Assembly (NCBI RefSeq): GCF_003076635.1
Contig: NZ_QDKG01000006.1
Span: 1 to 64,000, forward strand
DNA from: Sphingobacterium corticibacter
GTDB lineage: Bacteria > Bacteroidota > Bacteroidia > Sphingobacteriales > Sphingobacteriaceae
Reading direction: 5' to 3'
DNA: 64,000 nucleotides
Below, in pieces: positions 45,185 through 53,956 of this stretch. The position numbers and the translations under genes are program-made. The notes under the pieces are model-generated. The model worked only from the letters and a program-made list of their open reading frames with translations, did no database searches and was not told where the DNA came from. Within the stretch, counting starts at the first letter, position 1. Each line of letters opens with the position of its first letter.

Positions 45185-46759
45185 ATGCGCAATTATAATC
45201 CAATTACGAAAATGAAAAAGTTAAGCTATAGCGTTCTATTTATCATATGGGGATTGATCACGCTATTGACCTCCTGCGAAAACAGAGACCATATCTTAGG
45301 GACATTAAGTCCGTATATCTCCATACAAGATCTTCGTGCTGTGCACAAAGGCAATGACGTGGAGATTACGCCAGAATCTGTCAGTGAAGCCGAATGGACC
45401 ACCGGCGTGGTGATATCAGATGCACAATCGGGCAATGTGCCCGAAGGCATGATGATCGTGCAACAGCTCCAACGGGGAAATAGATTACACGGTATTGCAC
45501 TGAAGGTCGGCGACCTTGCGGCAGCATACCGAATGGGCGATTCCATCCGTATTAATATCGGCGGAAAAACATTGCGTCGCGAAACATTCCTATACATAGA
45601 CGGACTGCGTACCAGCGATCTTGAAATGGTAGGTAATGTGGGCAGCGTACGTACCAGACAAGTCTCTGCATCCGCTATCAACCAGCGCCCTCATGAATAC
45701 GAAGGCACCCTAGCGCAGATCGGTGGCGGAGAGCTAGTGCCAATGCCAGTAGAAGGTGATAGCTTTGTGGGAGCAAAGAAAATGCTCAACGGCGCAGATA
45801 CGCTTGTGATTAGAACATTGCCAACGGCAAACTATGCGGCGCTTCCTGTACCGCGCAATATGAACGTAAAAGGTATATTATTGGGCGATACGGATGGCCT
45901 AATGGCCGTCTGGCCATTTGCAGAAGCGCATATCGAGGATACATCTGACCCAATAATTCCCGGCGATCTCGGTGATATGCCACTTGTATTCACCGGGTAC
46001 TGTCCTGATCCAGAAGGTACGGATACCAACTATGAGTATATCCAGTTGATGGCTAACGCTGATATCAACTTTGCAGAAATCCCATTTGCCGTCGTCACGA
46101 CAAACAATGCTGGTGCAAACCAACCCAATGCGGGTGCTGCACCGGGTGCAGGGTGGTCTACCGGTGGTGCACGTACACTCAAATTCAACCTGACGGAAGG
46201 TTCGGTCAAGAAAGGGGAGTTCTTCTATGTTGGTGGTCACCAAAAACGTATCAGTGGCGCAAACTCTACGACATTAGGTGAGCTCAATTGGGTACGCGCT
46301 ATTCCATACGCTACCACTGGTGGTGATGGATTGGGCGATGCAAATGCCAATATTCTCGCAAATAGTGGGAATGCAAGTGGTATGGCGCTCTTCGTTGGTA
46401 CCAATATCAACGAGGCTTCCGTACCACTGGATGTGGTGATGTTTGGCGGTACAGGTACGGCCACCATCATTGATTCGGTCGCCAATCTAGGATATCGCAT
46501 ACCGAACAACGACCATTATCAGCGTTTCCATCCCGAGTCATTAGCGCCACAACCTTTCTTCTCTATGGGAAGCAATCAATATCGCATTCCACATTTTGTG
46601 CCTACTAATGTGGGTTTCTTTATCAAGTTGGGCGGTGTATTCAACGCGACCACTCGCAAGTGGGAAGTAGCGAGAAGCTATTACGCCGAACGCCTAAGTA
46701 AACAAGCACCAGCCAGTATACTATCTACTGGTACGGGTGTGACCCAACAGGTTGATTAA
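45185..46759 (+). CDS. DUF5689-like surface lipoprotein
   Basis: A 524-residue lipoprotein with signal and lipobox (LLTSC). The N-terminal part (about 40-270; SIQDLRAVHKGNDVEITP, TTGVVISDAQSGNVPEG, YEGTLAQIGG) looks like the OB-fold-like DUF5689 domain common after SusCD pairs. The C-terminal half (about 270-510) has a lamin-tail-like or beta-sandwich look (YIQLMANADINFAEIPFAVV) but is not assigned. The gene begins 4 bases after the SusD-like stop. A second ATG at 45212 gives a shorter, cleaner signal peptide and may be the true start. It is probably a surface binding partner of SusCD. Confidence 0.8.
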   Translation: MRNYNPITKMKKLSYSVLFIIWGLITLLTSCENRDHILGTLSPYISIQDLRAVHKGNDVEITPESVSEAEWTTGVVISDAQSGNVPEGMMIVQQLQRGNRLHGIALKVGDLAAAYRMGDSIRINIGGKTLRRETFLYIDGLRTSDLEMVGNVGSVRTRQVSASAINQRPHEYEGTLAQIGGGELVPMPVEGDSFVGAKKMLNGADTLVIRTLPTANYAALPVPRNMNVKGILLGDTDGLMAVWPFAEAHIEDTSDPIIPGDLGDMPLVFTGYCPDPEGTDTNYEYIQLMANADINFAEIPFAVVTTNNAGANQPNAGAAPGAGWSTGGARTLKFNLTEGSVKKGEFFYVGGHQKRISGANSTTLGELNWVRAIPYATTGGDGLGDANANILANSGNASGMALFVGTNINEASVPLDVVMFGGTGTATIIDSVANLGYRIPNNDHYQRFHPESLAPQPFFSMGSNQYRIPHFVPTNVGFFIKLGGVFNATTRKWEVARSYYAERLSKQAPASILSTGTGVTQQVD

Positions 46760-46818
46760 ATAATAATGAAGGCTGTATAAAAAGTCAATTATCGACATCA
46801 TCGCATACTAACAACAAT

Positions 46819-46852
46819 GGAACGATCTCATCTATAAGAGAGAGATCGTTCC
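46819..46852. terminator. Hairpin between the DUF5689-like and phosphoesterase genes
   Basis: A perfect 11-bp inverted repeat (46819-46829 with 46842-46852), 12-base loop. It has no T tract. Its left arm, GGAACGATCTC, also occurs in the starch-locus operator region (3045-3055). Confidence 0.5.
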
Positions 46853-46922
46853 GTAGTTACTCTCTGCGGTGGTGTCTTTTGCACGTAAGCATCCTTTTAA
46901 AAGACTTCAATTAAGAATTCAC

Positions 46923-48905
46923 ATGAAAAAAAGATACTTCTCTTCGATCTACCGCTTATGTAAGGGAGTTCTGAGCCTATGCGTTCTCATGACGCTATTA
47001 GCCAACTCCTGCAGCAAGAGCACGCTAGATCCCATTGATGACAAGATCCCGACAGAAGAAAACCCTGTCAGCAATGATTTTAAGGCTACTATTGCTCCCG
47101 TATGGGATATTGAGCGTGGCAAAGCCATGCTACTTTCGGGTAGCGGCTATCAGCAAGGAGATATCTTGCAGTTAGAATCGGGACAACAAGGGAAACAAGT
47201 GCTGACCGTGGCCATTGTTGACGGCAAAGTCACGTTCCCGACCGATTTAGAATCGATCAACTACCGTTTGAGTGTGCTGCGTGGCACTACGTCGTACCCG
47301 ATAGGCAATACCCAGTTCAACTACGTACTACGTGCAGACATCCCAAATCAAGATGGGAAGAATATCAAGGGCGTGGTGCATATTGCAGGGCAAGGGCTTG
47401 CCGATGTAGTTGTTTCCGATGGCTACGATGTGACGAAAACAGATGCGCAAGGCGTTTATTACCTCAGCTCTAACAAGCGCACGGGCTATGTATTTATTTC
47501 CATTCCAGCGAACCACGAACTTACTGAAACAGTAAACAAGACCCCAAAATTCTATCAATTTGTGGCTTCCAACCCAGATCTGGTCGATACGCGTGATTTT
47601 GAACTGAAAGCCGTGAACAACGATGACCACGTGATCTTGGCGTTAGCCGACATGCACTTGGCGAACAGAAATAGTGACTTGAGTCAATTTCAGAAAGGCT
47701 TCATAGCAGATGTGAATCAGCAAATCGCTCGCCTTAAATCGGAAGGAAAGCAAGTTTATGCGCTGACGTTGGGTGATCAGACATGGGAAACCTACTGGTA
47801 CAGCAATAGCTTCATGCTACCTGAATATGTTCAGCAGATGAGCAACCTGCAAGCTCCAGTTTTCAACACGATTGGAAACCACGATAATGATCCCTACTTC
47901 GCCAACGATTGGATGTCCGAAAATGCGTACCGAAGAATTCTCGGCCCGACTTATTACTCCTTCAATCTGGGGCAGGTGCACTATGTCGTACTCGATAATG
48001 TGGAATATCTGAATACAGGTGGTTCATACGGTACGGTGGGCAGTAGAGATTACAACGCTAAAATCACCGAAAACCAGTTGGAATGGCTGGCCAAGGATTT
48101 GGCATCTATACCGTCGACTACACCTATCGTGCTCTCCACGCACATCCAATTGCACCACGCACCCACAGAGCAAGGCAACACGCCCAACTTTCGTACGAGT
48201 AATGCGCAGCAGCTGATTTCCTTGTTGGATCGTTTTGCAGAAGTGCATGTGATGACCGGCCATACGCATGTGAACTATCGCGTGCCACGCAATGATAAAT
48301 TTATGGAGCATAACGTTGCCGCGCTCTCCGGAACTTGGTGGTGGACAGGGCGGCCAGGCTATTCCGACAACCATATTGCGCCAGATGGCAGCCCAGGTGG
48401 TTATGGTCTTTGGGAAATGAATGGGCGTAATATCGCTTGGAAGTACAAGTCCATCGGCTATGCGCCCGAATACCAATTCCGTGCGTACGACCTGAATGAG
48501 GTGGAAATCACCGCAACTAAGCACGCGCCAGCTGCCAATGCCACATTCCGCGCGATGGTGCCCCAATATGCTGCCGATTTTGCCAAAGCAAATAAAAACA
48601 ATGAAGTATTAATCAATGTGTGGGGCTATGATCCCAAGTGGACAGTGTCCGTTACCGAGAATGGCAGGCCACTAGACGTACAACGCATTTCTTCGTACGA
48701 TCCGCTGCAGATTATTTCTTATGGTATGCAGCGCCTCAACGTGAATGCAACACCTACTTTTGACGCCGCAAATACTTCCCATATGTTCAAAGTGAAGGCT
48801 TCGGCCGTTAACAGCACCTTGCAAATCAAGGTCACCGATCGCTTCGGTAATACCTATAGCGAATCCATGGAACGGCCAAAAGCTTTTACCTACTCGATGC
48901 GGTAA
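46923..48905 (+). CDS. Calcineurin-like phosphoesterase lipoprotein
   Basis: A 660-residue lipoprotein (ANSC, C30). A beta-rich N-terminal region (about 60-210) resembles the N-terminal module of this family. The metallophosphoesterase core covers about 215-470, with the metal motifs ALADMHL (D-x-H), LGDQTWE (G-D), GNHDND, LSTHIQ and TGHTHVNYR (G-H-x-H). The C-terminal module covers about 480-650. It should cleave phosphoesters at the cell surface or in the periplasm; the substrate is unknown. It closes the sigma/anti-sigma/SusC/SusD/DUF5689 locus. The start at 46923 gives a clean signal peptide; a GTG at 46869 is a less likely alternative. Confidence 0.9.
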   Translation: MKKRYFSSIYRLCKGVLSLCVLMTLLANSCSKSTLDPIDDKIPTEENPVSNDFKATIAPVWDIERGKAMLLSGSGYQQGDILQLESGQQGKQVLTVAIVDGKVTFPTDLESINYRLSVLRGTTSYPIGNTQFNYVLRADIPNQDGKNIKGVVHIAGQGLADVVVSDGYDVTKTDAQGVYYLSSNKRTGYVFISIPANHELTETVNKTPKFYQFVASNPDLVDTRDFELKAVNNDDHVILALADMHLANRNSDLSQFQKGFIADVNQQIARLKSEGKQVYALTLGDQTWETYWYSNSFMLPEYVQQMSNLQAPVFNTIGNHDNDPYFANDWMSENAYRRILGPTYYSFNLGQVHYVVLDNVEYLNTGGSYGTVGSRDYNAKITENQLEWLAKDLASIPSTTPIVLSTHIQLHHAPTEQGNTPNFRTSNAQQLISLLDRFAEVHVMTGHTHVNYRVPRNDKFMEHNVAALSGTWWWTGRPGYSDNHIAPDGSPGGYGLWEMNGRNIAWKYKSIGYAPEYQFRAYDLNEVEITATKHAPAANATFRAMVPQYAADFAKANKNNEVLINVWGYDPKWTVSVTENGRPLDVQRISSYDPLQIISYGMQRLNVNATPTFDAANTSHMFKVKASAVNSTLQIKVTDRFGNTYSESMERPKAFTYSMR

Positions 48906-48911
48906 TTGGAT

Positions 48912-48955
48912 CCCAGCAAGCTACTGGCCGCTTAGCCAACAGCTTGCTGGGGTTT
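48912..48955 (+). terminator. Terminator of the phosphoesterase locus
   Basis: An 11-bp stem (48912-48922 with 48941-48951), strengthened by an inner TGGC/GCCA pair, is followed by TTTT. It lies 7 bases after the phosphoesterase stop. Confidence 0.8.
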
Positions 48956-49076
48956 TCGTAAAGACTTTGAGAAACTCGCTGCTGAACTTTGCGTTGCTGC
49001 GTTTTCTCTTTGGATAGGTTGATAGCCTTATGGAATTATGAGGAATTATTCATCATAATGCTAAAGCACATCCTTT

Positions 49077-49922
49077 ATGAAGTATTCAGCCCTTTTAAGT
49101 TTCGTGATCTTCCTGACCTCATCGCTTCCTTCTTATGCAACGGAGCAAGCCCCAGACCGATTAATTATTTACGGCGACACCACCTTATTACACGCTTTGC
49201 CTTTACAGCAATGGCTAGAACAAAATGATTGGAAAAAACCATTATTCCCCGATTCATTAAGTAGTTTTTCAACGGGATGCTGGCGGGGGTATGTTGCCTT
49301 TTGGGAAATTATCGACGATCGATTGTATCTAACGAATATCTATAACGGAAACTACAGCGCAAAAGTAGACCTCGATAGCTTATTTATTGGTAAGGTATAT
49401 CATGGACGAGTATCTGCCGACTGGTTTACAGATACCGTAACAGCATATCAAGGAAAACGAGTTTATTATTTACACGCAGGCTTTTCCAGTATTTATGAAG
49501 ATGAGTTTGAACATGTTTTTGAAAAAGGTGTATTAATAAAATCTATGTATTTCGACAACTCTTTATCGACAAGTTCGATGCGTACCATGCCCGATTCGTA
49601 TCCGACAGCTATGATTGATTCCCTGGTCGATTGGAAATCCTTGCCGCAGATCGAAGGACGTGTAATCGTTACACTTCATGTCGAGTTGAACAAACTGGGA
49701 CAAGTTGATTCTGTACTAAGTATCTATGGTGCCAACGACATATTTAATCAAGAAGCACTGCGAGTAGCTCCTTTATTAACTGGTTTGCCTGTTACTTACA
49801 AGCGTGGAGAGCTGCTAAAGATGAGATCTTTAGTTTTCTTTTTTACACGTAAAAAACAACAACAGTTTCTTCTAGGCACCACGATACCGCTGCCTAATTT
49901 TTGTAACGAAGAGGCACTCTGA
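49077..49922 (+). CDS. Exported protein with a TonB C-terminal-like domain
   Basis: A 281-residue protein with a cleavable signal peptide (about 1-22, ending SYAT), an unrecognised middle part, and a C-terminal segment (about 190-265) like the TonB/energy-transducer C-terminal domain: GRVIVTLHVELNKLGQVDSVLSIYG and FNQEALRVAPLL. It lacks the long membrane anchor and Pro-rich linker of true TonB, so it is probably a periplasmic or lipid-free accessory protein, as is common in Bacteroidota. Its last codons overlap the left end of repeat copy 2, and 21 bases of this 3' end also occur beside copy 1. Confidence 0.75.
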   Translation: MKYSALLSFVIFLTSSLPSYATEQAPDRLIIYGDTTLLHALPLQQWLEQNDWKKPLFPDSLSSFSTGCWRGYVAFWEIIDDRLYLTNIYNGNYSAKVDLDSLFIGKVYHGRVSADWFTDTVTAYQGKRVYYLHAGFSSIYEDEFEHVFEKGVLIKSMYFDNSLSTSSMRTMPDSYPTAMIDSLVDWKSLPQIEGRVIVTLHVELNKLGQVDSVLSIYGANDIFNQEALRVAPLLTGLPVTYKRGELLKMRSLVFFFTRKKQQQFLLGTTIPLPNFCNEEAL

Positions 49923-49950
49923 CTGTGGTGAAAAACCGCTGCGTCATTTT

Positions 49951-51177
49951 CTAATCGTCAAGGGACTTTCCAATGGTAATAGTTTCGCTATCAAGTTTCT
50001 TATTCTCGGAGATAATTTTTTTGGGGCTGAAATATAGTATTAAATAGCCCAGCAATCCAGCAAATAACGAAGTTAATAAAATGGACAGCTTCGCCTCCGA
50101 TACATGCAGTGGGTCGGAAAAAGAAAGTAATGCAATAAAGATAGACATCGTAAAACCAATTCCCGCTAATAATCCCACACCAAGAATGTGTATCCAAGTA
50201 CTTCCTTTTGGCAATACTCCAATTTTAGTTTTGACGCAAAGGAATGTGGTCAACAATATCCCAATAGGTTTTCCCAGCAGCAGGCCTAAGGTAATTCCCA
50301 AGCCAAGAGGTGCAGCTAATCCATCGATCATTTCGCTTTGCAGGGTGATGTTGGTATTGGCGAAAGCAAAAAGCGGTATGATTAAAAAGTTAACAGGACG
50401 AACCAATGCATGCTCCAATCGTTCTAGCGGTGATTCTATCTCGGTATCGTTGGTCGGTATAGTCATCGCAACGAGTACACCAGCTATGGTAGCATGAATG
50501 CCGGAATGATGTACAAAATACCAAACAAATACACCAGGGATAAGATAAAGATACGGATTAAGCACATTCAGACGATTCATCACTACTAATACAACCAGAC
50601 CGATTCCTGCATACAAGAGATAGGTGAGCTCAATGCCTGAAGAGTAGAAGAATGCAATAACCAATATCGCAATTAGATCATCTACTATGGCCAAGGCAGC
50701 TAAGAATATTTTTAGACTTGCCGGAATACGCTTGCCCAAAATATTGATAACTGCTAGGGCAAATGCAATGTCAGTAGCCATCGGTATACCCCATCCACCT
50801 TCTGTGATAGTACCGCTATTTAGGCTGAGATAAATCAAAGCCGGCACAATCGCACCACCTATGGCACACAAAATAGGCAATGAGGCTTTTTTTGGAGATG
50901 AGAGTTCGCCTTCTACTACTTCGCGCTTTATTTCCAAACCAACTAAAAGGAAGAATATCGCCATTAATCCATCATTTATCCAAAGCAACAATGGATATCT
51001 AAGATGAATCGATCCGAAGTCTGTACCTAAAGGATAATCCAAAAAAGCCTGAAGATTATCTTTCCAAGGACTATTCGCTATCGCGAGTGAAAGCAGCACG
51101 CAAATGAGCAAAAGAATACCACCGGCGTTCGCGGATTTGAAAAAACTTTTAAAAACAGTAAGGTTTATTCGTTGCAT
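49951..51177 (-). CDS. nhaA: Na+/H+ antiporter NhaA, copy 2
   Basis: A 408-residue antiporter, 403 of 408 residues identical to copy 1 at 33051-34277 by direct comparison. The essential Asp pair D166-D167 and all helices are intact. Its own upstream symporter gene is reduced to a broken fragment, so this copy has probably lost the original operon promoter; how it is expressed is unclear. It converges on the TonB-domain gene. Confidence 0.95.
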   Translation of the reverse strand: MQRINLTVFKSFFKSANAGGILLLICVLLSLAIANSPWKDNLQAFLDYPLGTDFGSIHLRYPLLLWINDGLMAIFFLLVGLEIKREVVEGELSSPKKASLPILCAIGGAIVPALIYLSLNSGTITEGGWGIPMATDIAFALAVINILGKRIPASLKIFLAALAIVDDLIAILVIAFFYSSGIELTYLLYAGIGLVVLVVMNRLNVLNPYLYLIPGVFVWYFVHHSGIHATIAGVLVAMTIPTNDTEIESPLERLEHALVRPVNFLIIPLFAFANTNITLQSEMIDGLAAPLGLGITLGLLLGKPIGILLTTFLCVKTKIGVLPKGSTWIHILGVGLLAGIGFTMSIFIALLSFSDPLHVSEAKLSILLTSLFAGLLGYLILYFSPKKIISENKKLDSETITIGKSLDD

Positions 51178-51191
51178 TTTATATGGAGTTC

Positions 51192-51301
51192 TTACCAGTA
51201 CAGATTCTCTGAAGGGCGTTTTCGATTTAGTAACATAGACAGGGTCCTTTCCACATTTCCGCTGCTATTACTAGGTTTGGAGTAAAAATACGGCTTTTTT
51301 G
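51192..51301 (-). pseudogene. 3' fragment of the AGCS symporter gene
   Basis: This stretch matches the last ~36 codons of the intact symporter gene (34292-34401). An extra C at about 51223 shifts the frame, and reading AVFLLQT is followed by two stop codons. Similarity ends near 51301, just where repeat copy 2 ends. It is a dead piece carried by the duplication. Confidence 0.85.
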
Positions 51302-51346
51302 ATTATTTCAAGAACATCCTTTGCTATCTTCCAAAGGTTATTGCGC

Positions 51347-52588
51347 TCAGTTTTTCTTTTTCTTCGCTTTTTTTGCCCACTTGCGATTATACCAAATTAT
51401 AAAGCCCGTTACGGGTAGAGACCCTGCAATCAATGTCAGAAAAAAGGCTAAGATTTTCGTCGGTAGTCCCCATATCGAACCGACATGAATGTCGTAATTT
51501 AGTCGTCGGAATTTTTCTCCGGCACTTAGCTCATAAAAGTCTTTGTTAAATAGCGTAATGCTGTTTGGTAAAAAAGCTGCGGTGTACCGATCAAAAGAAT
51601 AGTATCTATTATTGTATTGCCTATCCATACTATTACGAATGTATACCTGAATGGTGGCATCTGCGCGATCTCTATTCGGGTAGCTGATGGTTAAGTAATG
51701 AGGGTCGGGGTACTGATGCAAAATCTCTGCAATCTGCTGGTCAAAATTAAATAGAAAATCATGGTTGCGGTTCATCTGCGTAGTATCTGACTGCACGGGC
51801 TGTCGCTCCGCAAGTGTCTCTCCCCAATTTGTAGACCAATAAAGAGCTTTGTTGAACCAAGTAATGCCGTAGTACATGCCGGTAATAGCTAATAGTGCGA
51901 TCAACAAGAAGGAATAAAATCCGAATACATTGTGCAAATCGATGTTTAGCCTCTTCCATCCAGCCTTCCATTTCACCTTAAAGCTTTTATCGCGCGTCGA
52001 TTTTGTCCATTTTTTTGGATACCACCAAACTAGACCCGTTATCAAAGTAACTGTAAATACCAACGTGGCATAGTTAACGATAGGGCGGCCTATATCGCGC
52101 GGTAGCCATAGGAATCTATGTCCGTTGATAGACCAAGCAAAGAATGCTTCCAACTTTTTGTGCAGAGCACTTTCCGAATCTGTATCCGCAGTTTTTAGCC
52201 CCAAATACCTGCCGCTATATGGATGTAGTAAGTGAATATCTGACTTAGTTCTCCTTTCTCTATCTACACCTGATGGATTCGCTATGCTGAACGATATCGG
52301 AGAATCTCTGGTATAAGTGATGTTGCTGATCGAGCTACCTGAGAAAAGAGAATCTGCAATGCTGGACACACGAGAGGGCGCCAAAAGAGATTTGTACTGC
52401 GCTAAAACAAATGTATTCTCTTTTTGCGGGATCACTAATGAGGTTATTTCGTAATGAAATACCCAAAGACAACCGGTGATGCATACGATCATCACGATGA
52501 TGCCTGATATTAGTCCCAGCCAAAGGTGTAACCAATTGTTGATTGAGCGAAAGACGGAATTTTTCCTTCTTTTTGGGTTTACAGTCAT
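51347..52588 (-). CDS. PepSY-domain inner-membrane protein (XusC-like)
   Basis: A 413-residue membrane protein of the PepSY-associated TM-helix family, with about four membrane helices: near residues 20-45 (WLHLWLGLISGIIVMIVCITGCLW), 180-200, 225-250 and 385-405. PepSY-like parts lie between. Such proteins are tied to iron-siderophore uptake, where they may reduce or release iron at the inner membrane. As third gene after a TonB receptor and a surface lipoprotein, it matches XusC of Bacteroides. The start at 52588 (MTVNPKRRKNSVF) is preferred; the open frame continues 13 codons upstream. It ends with a lysine-rich tail (KKAKKKKN). Confidence 0.85.
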   Translation of the reverse strand: MTVNPKRRKNSVFRSINNWLHLWLGLISGIIVMIVCITGCLWVFHYEITSLVIPQKENTFVLAQYKSLLAPSRVSSIADSLFSGSSISNITYTRDSPISFSIANPSGVDRERRTKSDIHLLHPYSGRYLGLKTADTDSESALHKKLEAFFAWSINGHRFLWLPRDIGRPIVNYATLVFTVTLITGLVWWYPKKWTKSTRDKSFKVKWKAGWKRLNIDLHNVFGFYSFLLIALLAITGMYYGITWFNKALYWSTNWGETLAERQPVQSDTTQMNRNHDFLFNFDQQIAEILHQYPDPHYLTISYPNRDRADATIQVYIRNSMDRQYNNRYYSFDRYTAAFLPNSITLFNKDFYELSAGEKFRRLNYDIHVGSIWGLPTKILAFFLTLIAGSLPVTGFIIWYNRKWAKKAKKKKN

Positions 52589-52720
52589 GTGTTTAGATAT
52601 TGGAATTGGCGTAGCGACTTGGATCAATCGTACTTATAGTAACTATTTTGGTTTGTTTCGGGTAAAAAAATAAGTTGTGCGTAGAGCGCACAACTTATCG
52701 TTTCGTTATGTTGGTTATAA

Positions 52721-53938
52721 TTACTTGATTTTATTCACATGATACACCCACGTTATGCCCGGATCGATCTGAGCGCCGCGTTTGATGGTATTTGTTCCAG
52801 GATCATATTCGTAAACAAACCATTTGGCATCGTCAGTCTTGAATACATCATATAACTTGCCATTTTCCATAAAGTTCATCGTAGTTTTAGGCTCTGCCCC
52901 GCCAGCAAGGATACGTAGATCAGCAACGATTTTCTTATTGGCCGGATCGACGACATAAGGACTAATGTATGCTTTTCCACTGCCTAACTTTTGGATCATA
53001 GAAGATGAGTTTTTGAAGATGTTGAAGTCTTTCAAGTCGAAGAAATAATCGGCATCTATCGCAGTTTCTCCCGCCTTAATGCGCAAGAGTCCGTAGCTAG
53101 ATGTGCCCACACGTCTTGTTAATATGTATAGATCATTGTTGTCGTCTAAGAATGTAGGTTTGTTAATCTCCCAATGTCCAGCTGTAAATCCACCTCTTGG
53201 GTCCTTAATAATTTTCCCATTGGCTAAACTCGGATAATCACATACATATATATAAGCGGTATCTATGATATCCATACGAGTTACATTACTTCTGTATTTG
53301 TGACCTACAAATAGTTTGTCACCACGTACAGTCATACTGGTAGGTACGATGTATGGATCATCGTCAGCACCATTGGTCTGTTTTGGCACATAGTTGATCA
53401 TCGGAATTTCGACGTTCAATGTTTTATTGATCGTCAGATTATTGGTGTTCATAAAATAAATAGGCTGTTCGAGCAGTTTTTTTTCCTTATTGGTCGTGCC
53501 AGCCGTTTTTGTGAGTACTAATTCATCTTTTGTAGATATGTTGTCTAGCACTTTTCCCATAAAGAAGTTACCAGGGAACACATAGTTGTTTGTTTCCCGC
53601 AGTTTACTATCGCTCGTAATTTCATGTTGGCTAAATAGTTTACCGTCGTTAGAAAGGTAGAATTTGCCATTGTGGTTATACGCATACACCCCATAGAAGG
53701 CTGCCGGTAGATGGGACGTGATATCAATTCCCTTATTGTTGTTAGGAGACAATAAAGTATCCTTCATGAGGTCATTTGTCGTAAGCAGGTACGAGCCGGT
53801 CGCGGAAGTGACCCATAAGCTGTATAGATTACCACTGGTATCGATGACTTCGGAAGGGACATCGTCGGGCGAATCCTTGCAGGAAGATAACATAACGGTG
53901 GCGCTAAGGCACAGAGCAAGTAGTTGTTTGATATTCAT
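52721..53938 (-). CDS. Beta-propeller-like lipoprotein (DUF4374/XusB-like)
   Basis: A 405-residue lipoprotein (LSSC, C20, followed by KDSPDD, which fits surface export). The body is rich in short beta-strand repeats, including YSLWVTSATGSYLLTT and KLFVGHKYRSNVTRMDI, as in the DUF4374-type propellers. In Bacteroides thetaiotaomicron, XusB is a surface lipoprotein that binds enterobactin-type siderophores and works with the receptor XusA. The gene lies 18 bases after the receptor gene, so the same role is likely here. The ligand is unknown. Confidence 0.78.
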   Translation of the reverse strand: MNIKQLLALCLSATVMLSSCKDSPDDVPSEVIDTSGNLYSLWVTSATGSYLLTTNDLMKDTLLSPNNNKGIDITSHLPAAFYGVYAYNHNGKFYLSNDGKLFSQHEITSDSKLRETNNYVFPGNFFMGKVLDNISTKDELVLTKTAGTTNKEKKLLEQPIYFMNTNNLTINKTLNVEIPMINYVPKQTNGADDDPYIVPTSMTVRGDKLFVGHKYRSNVTRMDIIDTAYIYVCDYPSLANGKIIKDPRGGFTAGHWEINKPTFLDDNNDLYILTRRVGTSSYGLLRIKAGETAIDADYFFDLKDFNIFKNSSSMIQKLGSGKAYISPYVVDPANKKIVADLRILAGGAEPKTTMNFMENGKLYDVFKTDDAKWFVYEYDPGTNTIKRGAQIDPGITWVYHVNKIK

Positions 53939-53956
53939 AGATTATGTGTTTTTATA

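Larger units (their letters stand above)
49872..51301. repeat. Direct repeat copy 2 (nhaA with flanks)
   Basis: This segment matches 33022-34401 in the same orientation. It runs from the 3' end of the TonB-domain gene through nhaA into a frameshifted 3' fragment of the symporter gene. It keeps 50 bases (49893-49942) that are missing in copy 1; these lie between two 8-base repeats, ACCGCTGC. Confidence 0.93.

Noticed and set aside
45226..45681. 151-codon open frame on the minus strand
   Set aside because: Antisense to the DUF5689-like gene; no family features.
48024..48566. 180-codon open frame on the minus strand
   Set aside because: Antisense to the phosphoesterase catalytic domain, and rich in His and Trp as expected for a shadow.
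49872..51301. The second nhaA as a possible assembly duplication
   Set aside because: The copies differ at several silent and five coding positions, have different flanks, a 50-bp length difference and a frameshifted fragment. A simple assembly error would not give these. Long reads could still confirm.
33022..51301. Composite transposon bounded by insertion sequences
   Set aside because: The direct repeats carry nhaA, not a transposase, and no terminal inverted repeats or target-site duplications were seen at the repeat edges.
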